18,262 bases of DNA from contig DAOWFN010000035.1 of the NCBI GenBank assembly GCA_030637945.1, positions 1 through 18,262 of the forward strand, given 5' to 3'. Positions 16,360 to 18,262 of this stretch are shown in pieces; positions within the stretch are counted from its first letter, which is position 1, and each line of letters opens with the position of its first letter. Made by a program: the position numbers and the translations under genes. The notes below the pieces were generated by a model. That model was not told the origin of the DNA. It searched no databases and saw only the letters and a list, made by a program, of their open reading frames with translations. This DNA comes from Gammaproteobacteria bacterium. GTDB lineage: Bacteria > Pseudomonadota > Gammaproteobacteria > SZUA-229.

Positions 16360-17274
16360 TTGATTAGGCAAAGAACGTTAAAAAATGTGATTCGAGCAAC
16401 AGGTGTCGGGTTACATTCAGGTGAAAAGGTTTATCTGACATTGCGTCCGGCTCAGCCGGATACAGGTGTTATTTTTCGTCGTGTTGATTTAAATGACCCT
16501 GTGGAAATTAAAGCCAATGCAATGAACGTCGGTGCGACTTTATTATCCACTACCCTGGAGCAGGATGGCGTGAGTGTTTCTACAGTGGAACATTTATTGT
16601 CAGCCATGGCGGGTTTAGGTATTGATAATGCTTATGTCGATGTTAGTGCATCAGAAGTTCCCATCATGGATGGTAGTTCGGGTCCGTTTGTGTTTTTAAT
16701 ACAATCTGCGGGTATCGTCGAACAGGACGCACCCAAGCGCTTTATCCGAATCAAAAAGTCAGTCGTTGTTGAAGAAGAGGGTAAATGGGCGCGTTTTGAT
16801 CCTTTTGATGGTTTCAAGGTAAGTTTTGCTATCGATTTTGATCACCCTGCATTTAAAGATGCTCCATGTACTGCTGAAATCGATTTCTCTACAACATCAT
16901 TCGTTAAGGAAGTAAGTCGTGCACGCACTTTCGGTTTCATGAGTGATATCGAAGCCTTGCGTAAAAATAATTTAGCTTTAGGCGGCAGTATTGATAATGC
17001 TATCGTCGTAGACGAGTACCGTGTGCTGAATGAAGACGGACTGCGTTATGAAGATGAGTTCGTAAAGCATAAAATCCTGGATGCTATTGGTGATTTATAC
17101 TTATTGGGTCATAGTTCTATCGGGGCTTTTTCCGGCTATCGTTCTGGCCACGCACTTAATAATAAATTATTAAAAGCATTGTGCGCGGATAAATCGGCAT
17201 GGGAAGAAGTGACATTTGAAGATGAAAAAGCTTCTTCACCAATTTCATATACACAGCCGCTACAAACTTTTTAA
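16360..17274 (+). CDS. lpxC: UDP-3-O-acyl-N-acetylglucosamine deacetylase LpxC, non-ATG start
   Basis: Zinc-dependent deacetylase for the committed step of lipid A synthesis, cytosolic. The frame has no ATG near its 5' end. TTG 16360 is chosen because the protein then begins MIRQRTLKNVIRATGVGLH, aligning with E. coli MIKQRTLK, and because GGGA (16347-16350) lies 9 bases upstream; this gives 304 residues against 305. Alternatives are TTG 16339 and GTG 16345. Zinc ligands are His78 (STVEHL), His237 and Asp241 (KHKILDAIGD), and the catalytic His264 lies in SGHALNNKLL. Each is exactly one less than the E. coli number (79, 238, 242, 265), supporting the chosen start. A weak start codon may help keep LpxC low. 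Confidence 0.96.
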   Translation: MIRQRTLKNVIRATGVGLHSGEKVYLTLRPAQPDTGVIFRRVDLNDPVEIKANAMNVGATLLSTTLEQDGVSVSTVEHLLSAMAGLGIDNAYVDVSASEVPIMDGSSGPFVFLIQSAGIVEQDAPKRFIRIKKSVVVEEEGKWARFDPFDGFKVSFAIDFDHPAFKDAPCTAEIDFSTTSFVKEVSRARTFGFMSDIEALRKNNLALGGSIDNAIVVDEYRVLNEDGLRYEDEFVKHKILDAIGDLYLLGHSSIGAFSGYRSGHALNNKLLKALCADKSAWEEVTFEDEKASSPISYTQPLQTF

Positions 17275-17290
17275 ACCATTAAATTTTACT

Positions 17291-17385
17291 GTCATTCCGG
17301 TGTGTTTTTAACTGGAATCTATAGCTATTCTAGCTTTGCGACGAACCTGGAAGATGGATACCGGCTAGAAACGTGCCGGTATGAC
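17291..17385. repeat. Degenerate REP/MITE-like palindrome between convergent genes
   Basis: A 32-base arm at 17291-17322 is the imperfect inverse of a 32-base arm at 17354-17385: 23 positions pair exactly, and six of the nine differences would be G-U pairs in RNA. Each arm is itself a hairpin: ATTCCGGT/ACTGGAAT (17294-17301, 17311-17318; one G-T) and ATACCGGC/GCCGGTAT (17358-17365, 17375-17382; perfect). The outer ends, GTCATTCCGG and GGTATGAC, resemble dispersed palindromes common in proteobacterial intergenic regions. It lies in the 139-base space between the ends of lpxC and dciA and may act as a two-way transcript end or mRNA stabiliser, though no T run follows either hairpin. Confidence 0.65.
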
Positions 17386-17413
17386 GTATGTTTCTGTGTG
17401 TTACAGCGATAAC

Positions 17414-17914
17414 TTATTTTTCTGTTTTTGATGTTTTATTGATGGTGGCGTTAGTAACATCAGTATGACCGTGACTAGCAACCCTCAGTAACGCATCTTT
17501 TAATCGTTGATCGCCAATGCTGCTGGCTGATTGTGATAGCAGATTAGCTGTTTTTTCACTAATGGCTGGTCTGTCCTGTTTCTTTTTAGCATGAGCCTGT
17601 TGTTCACGGGTGCCATTACTCTGATACCGCGTACTAATCTGGATATGGTGGATGATCTGCGTATTATCAGAAGTGATGGCGTTAGTGTTATTTTCACGTA
17701 AAAATTGTAATATTTGCGGGCTAAGCTGGCGCAATCGGGTCGTCCAGACGGGCGAGTCGGTAATTAGCATCAAATTTTGCTGGCGGATATTGGCAACCTG
17801 CACGTGATTACGGCATTCGATGGGTAATATTTGATGCAAAATTCGTGTATATTGGGCTAACTTTTTAGCTTGTTGTACAAATTTGGGGTTTATTTGTTCA
17901 TTTATTGGTTTCAT
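17414..17914 (-). CDS. dciA: DUF721 family protein, probable DnaB helicase loader DciA
   Basis: A 166-residue DUF721 protein. Known members (DciA) interact with and load the replicative helicase DnaB in bacteria without DnaC or DnaI. The N-terminal domain has a helical lead (QQAKKLAQYTRILHQILP) and then ITDSPVWTTRLRQLSPQIL at about residues 52-70, the family core with the S-P-x-W motif. A polar, lysine- and glutamine-rich linker (about 95-118) leads to a helical C-terminal segment, EKTANLLSQSASSIGDQRLKDALLRVASH, seen in gammaproteobacterial relatives. Position between lpxC and an M23-type gene matches Pseudomonas-like genomes. It is transcribed toward lpxC. No clear ribosome-binding site precedes the ATG at 17914; GGA is about 13 bases upstream. 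The function is inferred from the family. Confidence 0.85.
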   Translation of the reverse strand: MKPINEQINPKFVQQAKKLAQYTRILHQILPIECRNHVQVANIRQQNLMLITDSPVWTTRLRQLSPQILQFLRENNTNAITSDNTQIIHHIQISTRYQSNGTREQQAHAKKKQDRPAISEKTANLLSQSASSIGDQRLKDALLRVASHGHTDVTNATINKTSKTEK

Positions 17915-17997
17915 AGTGCTAAAAAATCCGACATATTGTCTATACTGTACATAATCTATTTATTAAAAAAGTAATGTAACGTGATAATAATATAATT
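17915..17997. promoter_or_regulatory. Divergent AT-rich spacer between dciA and the M23-type gene
   Basis: Eighty-three bases separate the two divergent start codons and must contain a promoter for each unless both genes are leaderless or fed from elsewhere. On the + strand TATACT (17941-17946) and CATAAT (17950-17955) resemble -10 boxes, but no good -35 lies at the right distance. On the minus strand TATAGA (complement of 17939-17944) is the best -10 candidate. TGTACA (17946-17951) is a small palindrome. Neither gene has a recognisable Shine-Dalgarno sequence. Confidence 0.3.
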
Positions 17998-18262
17998 ATG
18001 AATATAATTTTTGTAGGAAAATTTAGGGGAAAACCACTACGCTGTCAGCTAGATGGTTCACGTCAGTTAATTGCCTGTACCGCGATTATAAGTCTTTTTG
18101 CAGGACTATTGGTCAGTGCCGGGTATTGGTATGGTAAAACTAACGCAGCGGTAAGCCAGTTGGCCGAGCTTGAGCATGATATTTTTGAGCAGAAAGTGCT
18201 TATTCATGAAGCACGGCAATCAGCAGAATCTGAACTCGATGCACTGGCTGCTCGCTTAGGAA
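17998..18262 (+). CDS. Probable M23-family peptidase or murein-hydrolase activator, N-terminal part only
   Basis: An open frame from ATG 17998 runs off the window end (88 complete codons). It has a basic cytoplasmic N-terminus (MNIIFVGKFRGKPLRC), a transmembrane helix at about residues 26-46 (ACTAIISLFAGLLVSAGYWY), and then a polar, heptad-like stretch rich in Ala, Glu, Gln and Leu (VSQLAELEHDIFEQK onward) that looks like a coiled coil. No catalytic domain is inside the window. The M23 call rests on this signal-anchor plus coiled-coil layout and on position: in Pseudomonas the gene after lpxC and the DUF721 gene encodes an M23 protein upstream of secA. The start has no clear ribosome-binding site, but no better in-frame start precedes the membrane helix. 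Confidence 0.65.
   Translation, partial: MNIIFVGKFRGKPLRCQLDGSRQLIACTAIISLFAGLLVSAGYWYGKTNAAVSQLAELEHDIFEQKVLIHEARQSAESELDALAARLG

Noticed and set aside
17294..17382. Intrinsic terminators for lpxC or dciA
   Set aside because: The hairpins are real but neither is followed by a T run in either direction.
17936..17960. Possible LexA-type operator (CTGT/ACAG) between dciA and the last gene
   Set aside because: A CTGT is present but no ACAG follows at the required eight-base distance.
17991..17996. Perfect TATAAT just before the ATG of the last gene
   Set aside because: As a -10 box it would start transcription inside the gene, past its only good start codon, and no -35 lies 16-18 bases upstream. 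The region is very AT-rich, so chance is likely.

Overview
The window is a nearly complete gammaproteobacterial dcw (division and cell wall) cluster, all on the + strand, followed by the conserved lpxC / dciA / M23-peptidase neighbourhood. Order: ftsI (5' end cut off) - murE - murF - mraY - murD - ftsW - murG - murC - murB - ddl - ftsQ - ftsA - ftsZ - lpxC, then a DUF721/DciA gene on the minus strand and the first 88 codons of a membrane-anchored protein that probably is an M23-type peptidase (cut by the window end). No frameshift, insertion sequence, CRISPR array, tRNA or rRNA was seen, and there is no gene-free stretch longer than about 220 bases.

Organism: a Gram-negative gammaproteobacterium is indicated by the FtsZ C-terminal peptide (DIPAFLRRQAD), the MurE meso-diaminopimelate motif DNPR, lpxC directly after ftsZ, and the lpxC-DUF721-M23 order known from Pseudomonas-like genomes. 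It is probably not an enterobacterium: it carries dciA (the helicase loader type found where dnaC is absent) and a short type II murB between murC and ddl, whereas E. coli keeps a long type I murB elsewhere. Base composition leans moderately AT-rich. I cannot name the genus from the sequence alone.

Layout: positions 1-4492 carry ftsI, murE and murF with 1-base stop/start overlaps. Positions 4492-5574 are mraY, followed by a 40-base gap. Positions 5615-12731 run murD to ddl, again joined by 1- or 4-base overlaps, so translation is probably coupled along most of the operon. Positions 12738-16140 are ftsQ, ftsA and ftsZ; an A-rich 90-base leader precedes ftsZ. Positions 16141-16359 hold the putative lpxC promoter region and a strong ribosome-binding site followed by an ATG-TAA start-stop pair. 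lpxC itself has no ATG start and most likely begins at TTG 16360. Between the convergent lpxC and dciA lies a degenerate REP/MITE-like double hairpin (17291-17385). dciA and the last gene diverge from an AT-rich 83-base spacer.

How the genes work together: MurB, MurC, MurD, MurE, MurF and Ddl build UDP-MurNAc-pentapeptide in the cytoplasm (MurA is not in the window). MraY and MurG turn it into lipid II at the inner membrane. FtsW and FtsI polymerise and cross-link it at the septum. FtsQ, FtsA and FtsZ form part of the divisome that places this synthesis at midcell, and LpxC commits precursor to lipid A for the outer membrane. This is core, well-known machinery; I found no convincing new system, and the findings are local oddities.
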